The position numbers and the translations under genes were made by a program. The notes beneath the pieces were generated by a model that was not told the DNA's origin, made no database searches, and saw only the letters and a list, made by a program, of their open reading frames with translations. DNA of 64,000 nucleotides from JBEEFP01 sp041166085 (GTDB taxonomy: Bacteria > Actinomycetota > Acidimicrobiia > Acidimicrobiales > JAFATL01), in the NCBI GenBank assembly GCA_041166085.1, contig JBEEFP010000007.1, positions 40,062 to 104,061 of the forward strand, in the 5' to 3' direction. Every line of letters begins with the position of its first letter. Within the stretch, counting starts at the first letter, position 1. This document shows, one piece after another, positions 1 to 8,565 of this stretch.

Positions 1-1
1 G

Positions 2-106
2 TTCCACGCCTACGGCGCCGACGACGACGACGAGATCCCCCGAGGTCGGACAGTCGTGGTCGTCGAGTACTTCCCCCCGCGCACCGTCGTCGTCACCCCG
101 ATGTAG
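2..106 (+). CDS. NfeD/OB-fold membrane protein, C-terminal fragment (partial)
   Basis: Only the last 34 residues are present; the reading frame enters from the left edge and stops with TAG at 104-106. The tail is an acidic stretch followed by alternating valines (VVVVEYFPPRTVVVTPM), which fits the last beta strands of the small OB-fold domain that ends NfeD-like membrane proteins. The flotillin gene begins 28 bases downstream, and NfeD-type genes are commonly paired with flotillin genes. The family call therefore rests on context and strand pattern and not on a diagnostic motif. Confidence 0.5.
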   Translation, partial: FHAYGADDDDEIPRGRTVVVVEYFPPRTVVVTPM

Positions 107-134
107 CGCTGTTCCCCGACTGGAGGGGATGAAC

Positions 135-1577
135 ATGTTCATCGCAGGTGTGGTGGTAGGAGCGATCGTCGCTCTCATCATCCTGTTCAAGCTGATGTGG
201 CGGGTGGCCGAGCCCAACGAGGCCCTCGTCATCTCCGGCCTTCGCCAGCACTCGCCGAGCGACCAGGTGCAGGAGAGCCTCGGCTTCAAGATCGTCACCG
301 GGAAGGGCACGTTGGTCATCCCGGGCGTGCAGACGGTGCGGCGCCTCTCGCTCGACCTCCGCGAGGCGGAGCTCGAGATCGACTGCGTCACGCACCAGGG
401 CATTCCGCTCGGCATCAAGGGCGTCGTCATCTTCAAGGTCGGCGACGACTTCACCTCGATCGCCAACGCGGCGCGGCGGTTCCTCGACCAGCAGGAGCAG
501 ATGGACCACCGCGTGCACAACGTCTTCGCCGGCCACCTCCGAGCCATCGTCGGCAACATGACGGTGGAGGAGATGATCCGCGACCGCGAGAAGCTCACGG
601 GTCTCACCCGTGAGTCGTCCGGGACGGAGATGGAGAAGCTCGGCCTCATCGTCGACTCATTGCAGATCCAGGAGATCGTCGACCCGACGGGCTACATCGA
701 GAACCTGGGCCGTCCGCACGCGGCGGCCGTCGCCAGCCAGGCGCGCATCGCCCAGGCTGCGGCAGACCGCGAGGCCACCGAGCGCGAACAGGAGGCGGAG
801 GCGCTGAAGGCCGAGGCCCGGCGCGCAACCCAGGTCAAGCAGGCCGGCTACCAGGCCGAGATCGACCAGGCGGCGGCGCAGGCCAAGCAGGCGGGTCCGC
901 TGGCCGAGGCGACGGCACGGCAGCAGGTCGTCGTGCAGGAGACGAGCGTCGCCGAGCTCGAGGCCCAGCGCGAGGAGCAGCGGCTACAGGCGACGGTGCG
1001 GAAGCCGGCTGACGCCCAAGCCTACCAGCAGGTGACGCTGGCCAAGGCCGAGCGCGACGCGCGCATCTCGGGTGCCGAAGCCCACGCCCAGGAGGTCGAG
1101 TTGCAGGCCAAGGCCAACGCCAGTCGCGTCAAGCAAGAGGCAGGCGCCGAAGCCGAGCACGTGAAGCTGGCCGCGGCCGCGCAAGCCGAGGCCACCCGCT
1201 CCGTCGGCCAGGCCGAGGCCGACGCCACCCAGGCGAGGGGCGTGGCCGAGGGCGCGGCTGTCCGGGCCAAGGGCATGGCCGAGGCCGAAGCCATCAAGGC
1301 GCGTGCCGACGCCCTGGCCGAGAACCAGGACGCGGTCATCGGCCAGCAGCTGGCCGAGCAGTGGCCGGCCATCGTCGAGGCCGCGGCCAAGCCGTTCGGC
1401 GACATCGACCAGATGATCGTCCTCAACGGCGCCACCGGTCTGTCCGAGGCCTTGGCCCAGGCGCTCAGCCAGGGCACGGCGGGCCTGCAGCTGGCCCGCA
1501 ACCTGCTGGCCGGCGGCAACGGCAAGGCCGGCAACGGCAAGGCCGAGCTCGACGAGGGCGCTGAGCAGTCCACCTGA
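135..1577 (+). CDS. Flotillin-like SPFH/band 7 membrane scaffold protein
   Basis: An N-terminal membrane segment (about residues 3-18) is followed by an SPFH/band 7 domain (about 20-190) and a long Ala/Glu/Gln/Lys coiled coil (about 205-420), the layout of bacterial flotillins. The C-terminal region contains the conserved QWPAIVEAAAKPFGDIDQM element seen in flotillins before a Gly/Asn-rich tail. Flotillins organise membrane microdomains and oligomerise at the cytoplasmic face. The start was placed at ATG 135 because GGAGGGG at 122-128 is correctly spaced for it; ATG 129, two codons earlier, lies directly against that Shine-Dalgarno sequence. Probably transcribed with the NfeD-like gene just upstream. 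Protein is 480 residues, a usual length for the family. Confidence 0.88.
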   Translation: MFIAGVVVGAIVALIILFKLMWRVAEPNEALVISGLRQHSPSDQVQESLGFKIVTGKGTLVIPGVQTVRRLSLDLREAELEIDCVTHQGIPLGIKGVVIFKVGDDFTSIANAARRFLDQQEQMDHRVHNVFAGHLRAIVGNMTVEEMIRDREKLTGLTRESSGTEMEKLGLIVDSLQIQEIVDPTGYIENLGRPHAAAVASQARIAQAAADREATEREQEAEALKAEARRATQVKQAGYQAEIDQAAAQAKQAGPLAEATARQQVVVQETSVAELEAQREEQRLQATVRKPADAQAYQQVTLAKAERDARISGAEAHAQEVELQAKANASRVKQEAGAEAEHVKLAAAAQAEATRSVGQAEADATQARGVAEGAAVRAKGMAEAEAIKARADALAENQDAVIGQQLAEQWPAIVEAAAKPFGDIDQMIVLNGATGLSEALAQALSQGTAGLQLARNLLAGGNGKAGNGKAELDEGAEQST

Positions 1578-1581
1578 CGGC

Positions 1582-1632
1582 GGTTTCTTGGTGCAGTAGC
1601 GGCCATAGTTGACCGCTACTGCACCAGAAACC
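1582..1632. terminator. Long hairpin between convergent genes
   Basis: Arms 1582-1602 and 1613-1632 pair over 20 bp with one bulged T, enclosing a 10-base loop. It lies between the convergent flotillin and the minus-strand gene at 1643, so it can serve both strands. The 5' arm has a T-run and the 3' arm an A-run, not the trailing U-tract of a classical intrinsic terminator. Confidence 0.6.
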
Positions 1633-1642
1633 CCTTGGGGGG

Positions 1643-2119
1643 TCAGGTCTCGAGCTGCTCGAGGACGCGCTCGATGATCGAGACGTTGCCGCCGGTGCGC
1701 TCCCACTCGTCGCCGATGGGGCCGTGGTCGACCAGGCCCGAGCCGTCAGGCGTCATGCCGAGGGCGTCCGCCGCGGCCGCGCACAGGGTCGCAGGCTCGA
1801 GCTCGTCGCCGTGGGCCGCGAACACCTCGAGGCCGTCCCAGAGCGCGTCGAGCCGCGCGGGCGGCTGCTCGCCCGTCGCCAGGGCCAGGGCGGTGGTGGA
1901 GAACACCTCGTAGGTGTCGACGTTGGCGGGCTTGCGGTAGCCCGCGACCGGATGCAGGCGCCACTCCAAGGTGATGTCGCCGGGCCCGTCGTCGCGCAGC
2001 CACACCTGCGAGCCGTTGACGTAGGCATCGAGAGGCTCGCCGAAGCGGTCGTCGAGGGCGATGAGGAGCGCGGGCGTGGCCCGCCACACGCAGACCGGGA
2101 TGAGAGACGCTCGCGCCAC
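1643..2119 (-). CDS. Conserved hypothetical protein, 158 aa
   Basis: I do not recognise this family. It is a soluble, acidic protein with no signal peptide or membrane segment and no catalytic motif I can name. It begins MARASLIPVCVW and contains a WLRDDGPGDITLEWRLHP segment that looks like beta strands. The start is GTG at 2119, supported by TACGGT at 2126-2131 on the minus strand, six bases upstream, with no Shine-Dalgarno sequence. The gene is divergent from the peptidase gene at 2143, with only 23 bases between the two start codons. Coding strand is supported by GC periodicity and by the flanking hairpin. Confidence 0.65.
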   Translation of the reverse strand: MARASLIPVCVWRATPALLIALDDRFGEPLDAYVNGSQVWLRDDGPGDITLEWRLHPVAGYRKPANVDTYEVFSTTALALATGEQPPARLDALWDGLEVFAAHGDELEPATLCAAAADALGMTPDGSGLVDHGPIGDEWERTGGNVSIIERVLEQLET

Positions 2120-2125
2120 GGCGTC

Positions 2126-2135
2126 ACCGTACCGA
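2126..2135. promoter_or_regulatory. Overlapping divergent -10 elements
   Basis: Minus-strand TACGGT (2126-2131) lies 6 bases before GTG 2119, and plus-strand TACCGA (2130-2135) lies 7 bases before ATG 2143. The two hexamers share a GTAC core, so both leaderless promoters overlap. TACCGA deviates from TANNNT at the last base. Confidence 0.5.
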
Positions 2136-2142
2136 TGCGACC

Positions 2143-3612
2143 ATGGACCCGGTGCGCCCCCGCCTGTTCCTCGTCCTCGTGCTCGTCGCCTCCGCAGGGG
2201 TCGGGTGCTCGCGTGGGGACAGCAAGGTGGCCTTCGACCGCCGGTCGGGATCCTCGACGACGAGCGAGGCGACCACGACGAGCGCCGCCGCCCCCACGAC
2301 GACGGCGGCCGCGAAGGTCACGGTCCGCCCTGCGCCTGCGCAAGCGGCCAGCGCGACGTGCCCGGCCGTCCCGGCCCGCACCCAGCCCCGCCCCGACCGG
2401 TCGGCGTACACCGTGCACGTCGACGTGCGGCCCGATGAGAACGCGGTGGTGGGCGATCTGGCCGTTCGCTTCACCCCGGACCAGGCCACCGATCACCTGG
2501 TTCTCCGCCTGTGGGCCAACAGCCCTCGCATCGCGGGGGCGGGCGGCAAGCTCACGGTCGGCAAGGTGCTGGTCGGCGGGGCCGAGGCCGCCACCAACCT
2601 CGACAACGCCACGACGCTGTCCGTGCGCACCGGACGGTCGTTCGCGGCCGGAACGCCTGTGGACGTGAGCCTGGATTGGCGGCTCGTGCTGCCGGGGACG
2701 GTGAACGACCGGGTCTCCCGCACCGGCGACGCGATCCGACTCGGCTCGTTCTTCCCGGTGCTGGCGTGGGAGCCGGGCGTGGGCTGGGCCACCGAGCCGC
2801 CGTCGTCCGGCTTCTCGGAGGCGGCGATGACGCCCCACGCCGACTTTGCCGTCCACATCACCGTGCCGGCCGGCGTCGACGTGCTCGCCACCGGCGTACG
2901 CGACGACCGCGGATGGTGGAACGCGACGGCCGTTCCCGACTTCGCCCTCTCCACTGGCCACTTCACCTTGGCGTCGGCGACGGTGAACGCGCCCAACCCC
3001 GTCAACGTGACCGTCGGCGTCCAGCAAGGCATCAACGAGTCGCCCAAGCCCTACCTCGACAAGGCGGTGCGCGTCCTGCAGGACTTCAGTGGCCGCTTCG
3101 GGCCCTATGCCTGGCCGACCTACACCCTTGCGATCACGCCCGGCGTGAGCGGCGGCATCGAGTTCCCGATGCACGTGATGCAGGGACCCGGAAAGCTCGG
3201 CCGCACCACCAGCCACGAGATCGGCCACGAGTGGTTCTACGGGCTCGTGCACGACGATCAGGGCCGCGACCCGTGGATCGACGAGGGGCTGGCCAGCTAC
3301 GCCGAGAGCCGCTTCGAGCACAGCGAGGCCTCGTTCCGGTCCCGCTCCATCCCGCCGGTCGCCGTGGGCCATCTCGGCGAGCCCATGACGTACTGGGAGC
3401 CTCGACAGTCGAGTTACTACCGAGGCGTCTATGTGCAGGGCGCGCAGGCGTTGATGGCGCTCGGGCCTCTCGACCGTGTCGACTGCGCGCTGCGCCACTA
3501 CGTGGCGCGGATGGCCTATCGGGTGGCCCGCCCCGCCGACGTGCTGGCCGCGTTGAGCGTCGTCTTCCAGGACGCGCCTGCGATCTTCGCTCGCTACGGC
3601 GTGCACGGGTAG
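2143..3612 (+). CDS. Secreted lipoprotein metallopeptidase, M1 (gluzincin) family
   Basis: A zinc aminopeptidase-type enzyme, predicted to be anchored outside the membrane. Residues 1-22 form a lipoprotein signal peptide (hydrophobic core, then GVGC with Cys22), followed by a Ser/Thr/Ala-rich linker to about residue 65. The M1 zinc site is intact: H358-E-x-x-H362 followed by 18 residues and E381 in WIDEGLASY. The upstream exopeptidase motif, normally GxMEN, is replaced by GGIEFP, so aminopeptidase specificity is uncertain. A Tyr-rich SYYRGVYVQG segment could supply the transition-state Tyr. At 489 residues it lacks the large C-terminal helical domain of classical PepN. Start is ATG 2143, preceded by a leaderless-type -10. 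Confidence 0.85.
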   Translation: MDPVRPRLFLVLVLVASAGVGCSRGDSKVAFDRRSGSSTTSEATTTSAAAPTTTAAAKVTVRPAPAQAASATCPAVPARTQPRPDRSAYTVHVDVRPDENAVVGDLAVRFTPDQATDHLVLRLWANSPRIAGAGGKLTVGKVLVGGAEAATNLDNATTLSVRTGRSFAAGTPVDVSLDWRLVLPGTVNDRVSRTGDAIRLGSFFPVLAWEPGVGWATEPPSSGFSEAAMTPHADFAVHITVPAGVDVLATGVRDDRGWWNATAVPDFALSTGHFTLASATVNAPNPVNVTVGVQQGINESPKPYLDKAVRVLQDFSGRFGPYAWPTYTLAITPGVSGGIEFPMHVMQGPGKLGRTTSHEIGHEWFYGLVHDDQGRDPWIDEGLASYAESRFEHSEASFRSRSIPPVAVGHLGEPMTYWEPRQSSYYRGVYVQGAQALMALGPLDRVDCALRHYVARMAYRVARPADVLAALSVVFQDAPAIFARYGVHG

Positions 3613-3619
3613 AAACCCG

Positions 3620-3625
3620 TAACGT
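3620..3625 (+). promoter_or_regulatory. -10 element (TAACGT), leaderless amidase promoter
   Basis: TAACGT ends 7 bases before ATG 3633, just after the stop of the peptidase gene. No Shine-Dalgarno sequence is present, so transcription probably starts at the A of the start codon. Confidence 0.55.
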
Positions 3626-3632
3626 CGGCACC

Positions 3633-5033
3633 ATGCGCACGGTGATCGAGACCGCCGACGCGGTCCGCAGAGGTGAGCTCAAGGCGGTCGAGGTGCTCGA
3701 CGAGTGCCTGGCCGCGGTCGACTCCCGCAACGGTCCGCTCAACGCCTTTGTCCATCTCGACCCCGACCTGGCGCGGACGGCGGCCGACCGGGTGGACGAG
3801 GCCGTGGCGCGCGGCGAGGACCCCGGGCCTCTGGCCGGCGTGCCGTTCGGCGTCAAGGACCTGGAGGACTGCGCGGGGATGCCCACGTCGCACGGCTCGC
3901 TGTTGTTCAAGGATCGCGGCCCCGTCACGCAGGACTCCATCCACGTCGGACGGCTGCGGGCTGCGGGCGCGGTGCCCGTCGGCAAGACGGCCGCGCCCGA
4001 GTTCGGCACGGTGGCCTTCACCCACACCAAGGCGTGGGGCACCACCCGCAACCCGTGGAACCCCGAGCGCACACCGGGCGGGTCGAGCGGTGGGTCGGCG
4101 GCGGCGGTCGCTGCGGGGGTGGTGCCGTTCTGCACGGCGAGCGACGGCGGTGGGTCGACGCGGATCCCCGCCGCCTTCAGCGGTCTCGTCGGGTTCAAGG
4201 CGAGCTACGGCCGCATCCCCAATCCCGGCGCGGCGGTGTCGCAGACCACGTCACTCGGCGCCTTGACGACGACGGTGGCGGACGCGGCCCGCCACCTCGA
4301 CGTCGCGGCGGGGCCCGATGACCGCGACCGGCTGTCGCTCCCGCCCTCGGGTGTGTCCTACGAGCAGGCGATCGACGAGCTCGACGTGCGCGGCCTGCGC
4401 GCCGCGTGGTCCCCCGACCTCGGGTTCGCGGCGGTCGACCCCGAGGTGCGCGAGCTCAGCGAAGCCGCGGCCGCCGCGCTCATCGAGGCGGCGGGGCTGG
4501 AGCGGGTCGAACGGCCGGTGCAGCTCACCGACCCGGTGCGTACGTGGATGTCGGCCGGCGCCATCGACATGTGGCTCTCGCTCGAAGAGGACATGTGGCC
4601 CGAGCGGGGGGGCGAGCTGATGGGGTTCGTCCGTCGCGGCTACGAGGCGACCGAGGACTACACGGTGCGCAAGGCGGCGCGTGCGTACCGGTTCCGTCAC
4701 CGGTTGGAGGAGGAGGTGGCGGCCATCTTCGCCGACGTCGACGTGCTGATCACGCCGTCCACCGCCGTGCCCGCCTTCCCGGCGGCGGGCCCGATGCCCA
4801 TGGAGATCGACGGACGCGAGGTCGGCCCAGCGATGGCCGTGCCGTTCACCATGCTCGGCAACCTGTGCTGGAACCCGGCCATCTCGCTTCCTGCCGGCAC
4901 CAACAGCGAAGGACTGCCTGTCGGCGTCCAGGTAACCGGCCGCCGTCACGCCGATGATGTGGTGCTGCGGCTGGCCCGCATCTACGAGCAGGCCAGCCCA
5001 TGGCCGCGCTTCGCACCCGGGTACGGCCCATGA
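3633..5033 (+). CDS. Amidase signature (AS) family amidohydrolase
   Basis: Hydrolyses a carboxamide through the Ser-cisSer-Lys triad of the AS family. The triad is visible as K75 (FGVKDLED), cis-Ser S151 (TPGGSSGGS) and nucleophile S175 (DGGGSTR), with the family spacing of 24 residues between the serines. The 466-residue length is typical of stand-alone amidases; no gatB or gatC gene lies nearby, so it is unlikely to be GatA. The substrate cannot be read from sequence. ATG 3633 is the start; reading upstream in the same frame runs through the peptidase gene out of frame. It overlaps the aminotransferase by ATGA, so the two are translationally coupled. Confidence 0.9.
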   Translation: MRTVIETADAVRRGELKAVEVLDECLAAVDSRNGPLNAFVHLDPDLARTAADRVDEAVARGEDPGPLAGVPFGVKDLEDCAGMPTSHGSLLFKDRGPVTQDSIHVGRLRAAGAVPVGKTAAPEFGTVAFTHTKAWGTTRNPWNPERTPGGSSGGSAAAVAAGVVPFCTASDGGGSTRIPAAFSGLVGFKASYGRIPNPGAAVSQTTSLGALTTTVADAARHLDVAAGPDDRDRLSLPPSGVSYEQAIDELDVRGLRAAWSPDLGFAAVDPEVRELSEAAAAALIEAAGLERVERPVQLTDPVRTWMSAGAIDMWLSLEEDMWPERGGELMGFVRRGYEATEDYTVRKAARAYRFRHRLEEEVAAIFADVDVLITPSTAVPAFPAAGPMPMEIDGREVGPAMAVPFTMLGNLCWNPAISLPAGTNSEGLPVGVQVTGRRHADDVVLRLARIYEQASPWPRFAPGYGP

Positions 5034-6271
5034 GCGCCAAACCGGCGTTCCTGCACGCCTTCTCCCGGCCCGCGGCAGGACCGGAGGCGTACGTCAAGAT
5101 CGTGCGCGGTGAGGGCGCGATCGTCTGGGACGATCTCGGCAACCGGTACGTCGACGCTCTCGCCAGTCTCTGGTACTGCAACATCGGCCACGGCCGCGCC
5201 GAGATGATCGACGCGGTCACCCACCAGATGGCGGCCATCGCCGCATTCCACACCTTCGACCGGTTCACCAACGAGCCGGCCGAGCGCCTCACCGAGCGCC
5301 TCGTCTCGCTCGCGCCGATGCCGGACGCGCGCGTCTTTCTCACCAGCGGCGGGTCCGAGTCGGTGGACACCGCCATCAAGCTGGCACGGCTCGCCCACCA
5401 CGTCGGCGGGGCGCCGGAGCGCCACCTCGTGGTGAGCCGCAAGCCGTCGTATCACGGCACCACGTTCGGCGCGATGACGGCGACGGGCCTGCCGCTCAAC
5501 CAGGAGGGCTACGGCCCTCTGGTGCCCGACATGGTGCAGGTGCCGTACGACGACCTCGGGGCCCTCGACGAGGTCCTGTCCGAACGGGGCCACGAACTGG
5601 CCGCCATCATCGCCGAGCCGGTGGTCGGCGCGGGCGGCGTGTACCCGCCGCCACCCGGGTACCTCGAGGGCCTCCGGGAGCGCTGTGACCGACACGGCGC
5701 GTTCCTCATCCTCGACGAGGTGATCACCGGTTTCGGCCGCCTGGGTCGGTGGTGGGGGGCGCAGCACTTCGGCGTGCGGCCCGACCTCGTCACCTTCGCC
5801 AAGGGCGTGACGTCGGGGTACCAGCCCGTCGGCGGCGTGCTCGTCGGCAAGCCGGTGCGCGACCGACTCGAGTCCGACCCCAGCCTCCTGCTGCGCCACG
5901 GTCATACCTACGGCGGTCACCCGACCGCGTGCGCGGCTGCCCTCGCCAACCTCGACATCATCGAGCGGGAGGGCCTCATGGAACGCGCCGTCAAGGTGGG
6001 CGACCGTCTGCGCACCGCTCTGGAAGCCGTCGTCGACGGCGAGAACGTCACCAGCATCCGTGGTGAGGGCGCCATGTGGGCGGCCGCGCTCGCCGGCCAT
6101 GTCAACGGGGTCGAGGTGCGCGACGAGATGCTGCCGAGGGAGGTCATCGCCCGCCCCATCGGCGCCGACGCCATGGCCTTCTGCCCGCCGTTCGTGATCG
6201 GTGACACGGACATCGACCAGTGCGTCGAGGCCTTCGCCGAAGCCGTCCAGGTGGTCGCAGGACGCGCGTAA
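5030..6271 (+). CDS. PLP-dependent class III (omega) aminotransferase
   Basis: Class III aminotransferase, moving an amino group from a non-alpha amine or amino acid to a keto acid such as pyruvate. D229 in LILDEVITGFGR binds the pyridine nitrogen of PLP and K258 in FAKGVTSGYQP forms the Schiff base. The SGGSESVDTAIKLAR phosphate-binding region is also present. Length is 413 residues from ATG 5030, which overlaps the amidase stop as ATGA; an in-frame ATG at 5000 lies inside the amidase and is less likely. Coupling with an amidase suggests joint handling of an amide whose hydrolysis releases an amine or amino acid; this is inference. Confidence 0.9.
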   Translation: MSAKPAFLHAFSRPAAGPEAYVKIVRGEGAIVWDDLGNRYVDALASLWYCNIGHGRAEMIDAVTHQMAAIAAFHTFDRFTNEPAERLTERLVSLAPMPDARVFLTSGGSESVDTAIKLARLAHHVGGAPERHLVVSRKPSYHGTTFGAMTATGLPLNQEGYGPLVPDMVQVPYDDLGALDEVLSERGHELAAIIAEPVVGAGGVYPPPPGYLEGLRERCDRHGAFLILDEVITGFGRLGRWWGAQHFGVRPDLVTFAKGVTSGYQPVGGVLVGKPVRDRLESDPSLLLRHGHTYGGHPTACAAALANLDIIEREGLMERAVKVGDRLRTALEAVVDGENVTSIRGEGAMWAAALAGHVNGVEVRDEMLPREVIARPIGADAMAFCPPFVIGDTDIDQCVEAFAEAVQVVAGRA

Positions 6272-6312
6272 ATCCCGTGACGTCCGCCACAGACAAAACG
6301 GTCACCCAGGCG

Positions 6313-6318
6313 TAGGGT
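6313..6318 (+). promoter_or_regulatory. -10 element (TAGGGT) before the small ORF and P450
   Basis: TAGGGT ends 7 bases before ATG 6326, the spacing seen at other leaderless starts in this window. It is the only convincing -10 between the aminotransferase and the P450. Confidence 0.45.
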
Positions 6319-6325
6319 CGTCGCC

Positions 6326-6457
6326 ATGGACGAGCGGGAGCATCCAAGTCTGGCAGGAGCCCGCGATGGGGCACGCGGCCGAACACCGCGACCAAGCCGA
6401 AGCTGTGGGGTCCCCATCGCCTTCAGCGAGCGCCGCGCAGCAAGCGAGCGAGTGTAA
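6326..6457 (+). CDS. Possible 43-aa leader ORF upstream of P450
   Basis: A 43-codon frame starts at ATG 6326, seven bases after TAGGGT, and ends TAA at 6455-6457, two bases before the P450 start codon. It is Arg/Ser/Ala-rich (begins MDEREHPSLAGARDGARG) with no recognisable domain. Its position suggests either a leader peptide whose translation delivers ribosomes to the P450 start, or merely the transcribed 5' region. Without comparative data it remains doubtful. Confidence 0.3.
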   Translation: MDEREHPSLAGARDGARGRTPRPSRSCGVPIAFSERRAASERV

Positions 6458-6459
6458 TT

Positions 6460-7683
6460 GTGACCGCGACCGATGAAGAGCTGCCTCTCGCCTTCAACCC
6501 GTTCGACCCCGCGTTCAAGGCCGACCCGTACCCGACCTACGCCCGGCTGCGGGCCGAGGACCCGGTGCACGAGAGCCCGCTCGGGTTCCTCGTCCTGACC
6601 CGCTACGCCGACTGCACCACCTTGCTGCGGGATCCGAAGGCCAGCAGCGACGACACCAAGTCGCCGATGTTCCGCGAGCTGGTGGAGTCCAACGAGATCG
6701 ACCCCGAGCTGGCCGAGCGCCGGCCGTTCCTCTTCATGGACCCGCCCGACCACACGCGGCTCCGGGGCCTGGTGTCGAAGGCGTTCACACCACGGAGCAT
6801 CGAGCAGCTCCGAGCGCGCGCCCAGGAGCTGGCCGCCGAGCTGGTGGGCGCCATGGAGGGCAAGGACACGGTCGACGTCATCGCCGACCTCGCCTATCCG
6901 CTGCCGCTCACGATCATCAGCGACATGTTGGGTGTCCCGAGGGAGGACGAGGCCCGCTTCCGCAGCTGGTCGCACGCGCTTGCCCGCAGTCTCGATCCTG
7001 ACTTCCTGCTCCCGCCCGAGGCCGTCGCCGCGCGTGAGCAGGCCATCGACGAGTTCGCCGACTACTTCCGCGAGCTCATCGACGATCGCAAGGTTTCGCC
7101 GCGCGACGACATGCTCACCCGCCTGGTGCAGGCCGAGGAGGCGGGCGACAAGCTCAGCGAGAACGAGCTCATCTCCACCTGCATCCTCCTGCTCGTCGCC
7201 GGCCACGAGACGACGGTCAATCTCATCGCCAACGGTGTGCTGGCCCTGGCCCGTCACCCCGACCAGCGCGCCCGGCTGCGCGAGAACCCCGACCTGGCCA
7301 AGTCGGCCATCGAGGAGATCCTGCGCTACGACCCGCCGGTGCAGATGACGGGCCGCTTGGCGACCGAGGACATCGAGCTGCCCAGCATGACCCTCGCCAA
7401 GGATGCCTTTGCCATCACCCTCGTCGGGGCGGCCAACCACGACGAGGAGCAGTTCCCCCGTGCGGACGACTTCGACATCACGCGGACGCCGAACGCCCAC
7501 ATCGCCTTCAGTCTCGGTCACCACTTCTGCCTGGGCGCGTCGCTGGCCCGCATGGAGGGCCAGGTCGCGATCAACGCCTTCGTCCAGCGCCACCCGCGCT
7601 TCGAGGTGGCGGCCGACCTGCTCACCTACAAGGACAACCTCGTGCTGCGCGGCCTCACCGCGCTGCCGGTCGCCCTCTCCTGA
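6460..7683 (+). CDS. Cytochrome P450
   Basis: A soluble, class I bacterial haem monooxygenase of 407 residues. All key motifs are intact: the I-helix oxygen-activation motif AGHETT (247-252), the K-helix E286-x-x-R289 and the haem-binding loop FSLGHHFCLG with ligand C357. The N-terminal part (NPFDPAFKADPYPTYARLR) is typical of bacterial families such as CYP105 and CYP107, but the substrate cannot be inferred. No ferredoxin or ferredoxin reductase gene lies nearby, so it must use partners encoded elsewhere. The start is GTG 6460, directly after the putative leader ORF; no strong Shine-Dalgarno sequence is seen. Confidence 0.93.
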   Translation: MTATDEELPLAFNPFDPAFKADPYPTYARLRAEDPVHESPLGFLVLTRYADCTTLLRDPKASSDDTKSPMFRELVESNEIDPELAERRPFLFMDPPDHTRLRGLVSKAFTPRSIEQLRARAQELAAELVGAMEGKDTVDVIADLAYPLPLTIISDMLGVPREDEARFRSWSHALARSLDPDFLLPPEAVAAREQAIDEFADYFRELIDDRKVSPRDDMLTRLVQAEEAGDKLSENELISTCILLLVAGHETTVNLIANGVLALARHPDQRARLRENPDLAKSAIEEILRYDPPVQMTGRLATEDIELPSMTLAKDAFAITLVGAANHDEEQFPRADDFDITRTPNAHIAFSLGHHFCLGASLARMEGQVAINAFVQRHPRFEVAADLLTYKDNLVLRGLTALPVALS

Positions 7684-7695
7684 CGAGCCCCGGCG

Positions 7696-8553
7696 TCACC
7701 CCTGGTCGCGCAGGAAGTCCTCGACCTCGGCGGCCAGCGCGTCGCCCGAGAGCATCTCCATGCGCACCTCCGCCTCGTCGTCCTCGTCGGCCTCCTCGAG
7801 GCGACGGACGTAGTCGGCCACGTCGTCGTCGGACTCGACCACCTCGCTGACCTGCCGCTCGTAGGACGCGGCCGCGATCTCGAGGTCGGTGGTCGAGACG
7901 GCAGCGCCGAGCAGGTTGCCCGCCCGCTGCACGAGGGCGAGGGTGGCCTTGGGCGACGGGGTCTGGGCCACGTAGTGCGGCACGGAGGCCCACAGTGAGG
8001 CGGACGGAATGCCGATCGACGAGAAGGCGTCGTGCAGCACCCCGACGATGCCGGTTGGTCCTTCGTAGCGCGACCGCTGCAGGTTGAGGCGGCGTACGAG
8101 CTCCTGGTCACCTGCCGTCCCGGTGACGCGCACGGGATGCGTGTGAGGGACGTCGGCCAGGAGGGCGCCGAGACTCACGACCATCTGCACGCCGAGCTCG
8201 CCCGCGAGCCCGGTGATGTTCGTGCAGAACCGGCGCCAGTGCAGCTGAGGCTCGACGCCGTGCAGGAAGACGACGTCGTGGCTCCGACCCGGCAGCGGCG
8301 CGGCCTGCAGCTCGTTGGTGGGCCACTCGATGGTGCGGCTGATGCCGTCGAGCAGCCGGACCTGAGGCCGGGTGCTGGTGAAGTCGTAGAACTCCTCGGG
8401 ATCCAGGGTGGCGAACGTCCGCGCCGACCAGGCATCGGCGAGATAGCGGACGGCGGTGGACGCGGCGTCGCCTGCGTCGTTCCAGCCCTCGAACGCGGCC
8501 ACCAGGACCGGCGATCGCAGCTTGGGGCGCTCCTCCCACCGGACGTCGTCCAT
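7696..8553 (-). CDS. PAC2 family (proteasome-assembly-chaperone-like) protein
   Basis: A PAC2-fold protein; the family is widespread in actinobacteria and is related in fold to the archaeal and eukaryotic proteasome assembly chaperones, but its bacterial function is unproven. The N-terminal RSPVLVAAFEGWNDAGDAAS block is the family hallmark, followed by the GAEPQ-like HGVEPQLHWRRF segment and an acidic C-terminal tail rich in Glu/Asp. I set the start at ATG 8553 (285 residues) because TACGTT at 8560-8565 on the minus strand sits six bases upstream; a longer form from 8604 would place that promoter inside the gene. It converges on the P450 with a 12-base gap. Confidence 0.82.
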   Translation of the reverse strand: MDDVRWEERPKLRSPVLVAAFEGWNDAGDAASTAVRYLADAWSARTFATLDPEEFYDFTSTRPQVRLLDGISRTIEWPTNELQAAPLPGRSHDVVFLHGVEPQLHWRRFCTNITGLAGELGVQMVVSLGALLADVPHTHPVRVTGTAGDQELVRRLNLQRSRYEGPTGIVGVLHDAFSSIGIPSASLWASVPHYVAQTPSPKATLALVQRAGNLLGAAVSTTDLEIAAASYERQVSEVVESDDDVADYVRRLEEADEDDEAEVRMEMLSGDALAAEVEDFLRDQG

Positions 8554-8559
8554 CGTCCG

Positions 8560-8565
8560 AACGTA
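8560..8565 (-). promoter_or_regulatory. -10 element (TACGTT) of the PAC2 gene
   Basis: Read on the minus strand, TACGTT ends six bases before ATG 8553 and there is no ribosome binding site, consistent with a leaderless transcript. It decides the start of the PAC2 gene. Confidence 0.5.

Noticed and set aside
2511..3632. Upstream extension of the amidase frame
   Set aside because: Runs out of frame through the M1 peptidase gene; the amidase fold starts at ATG 3633.
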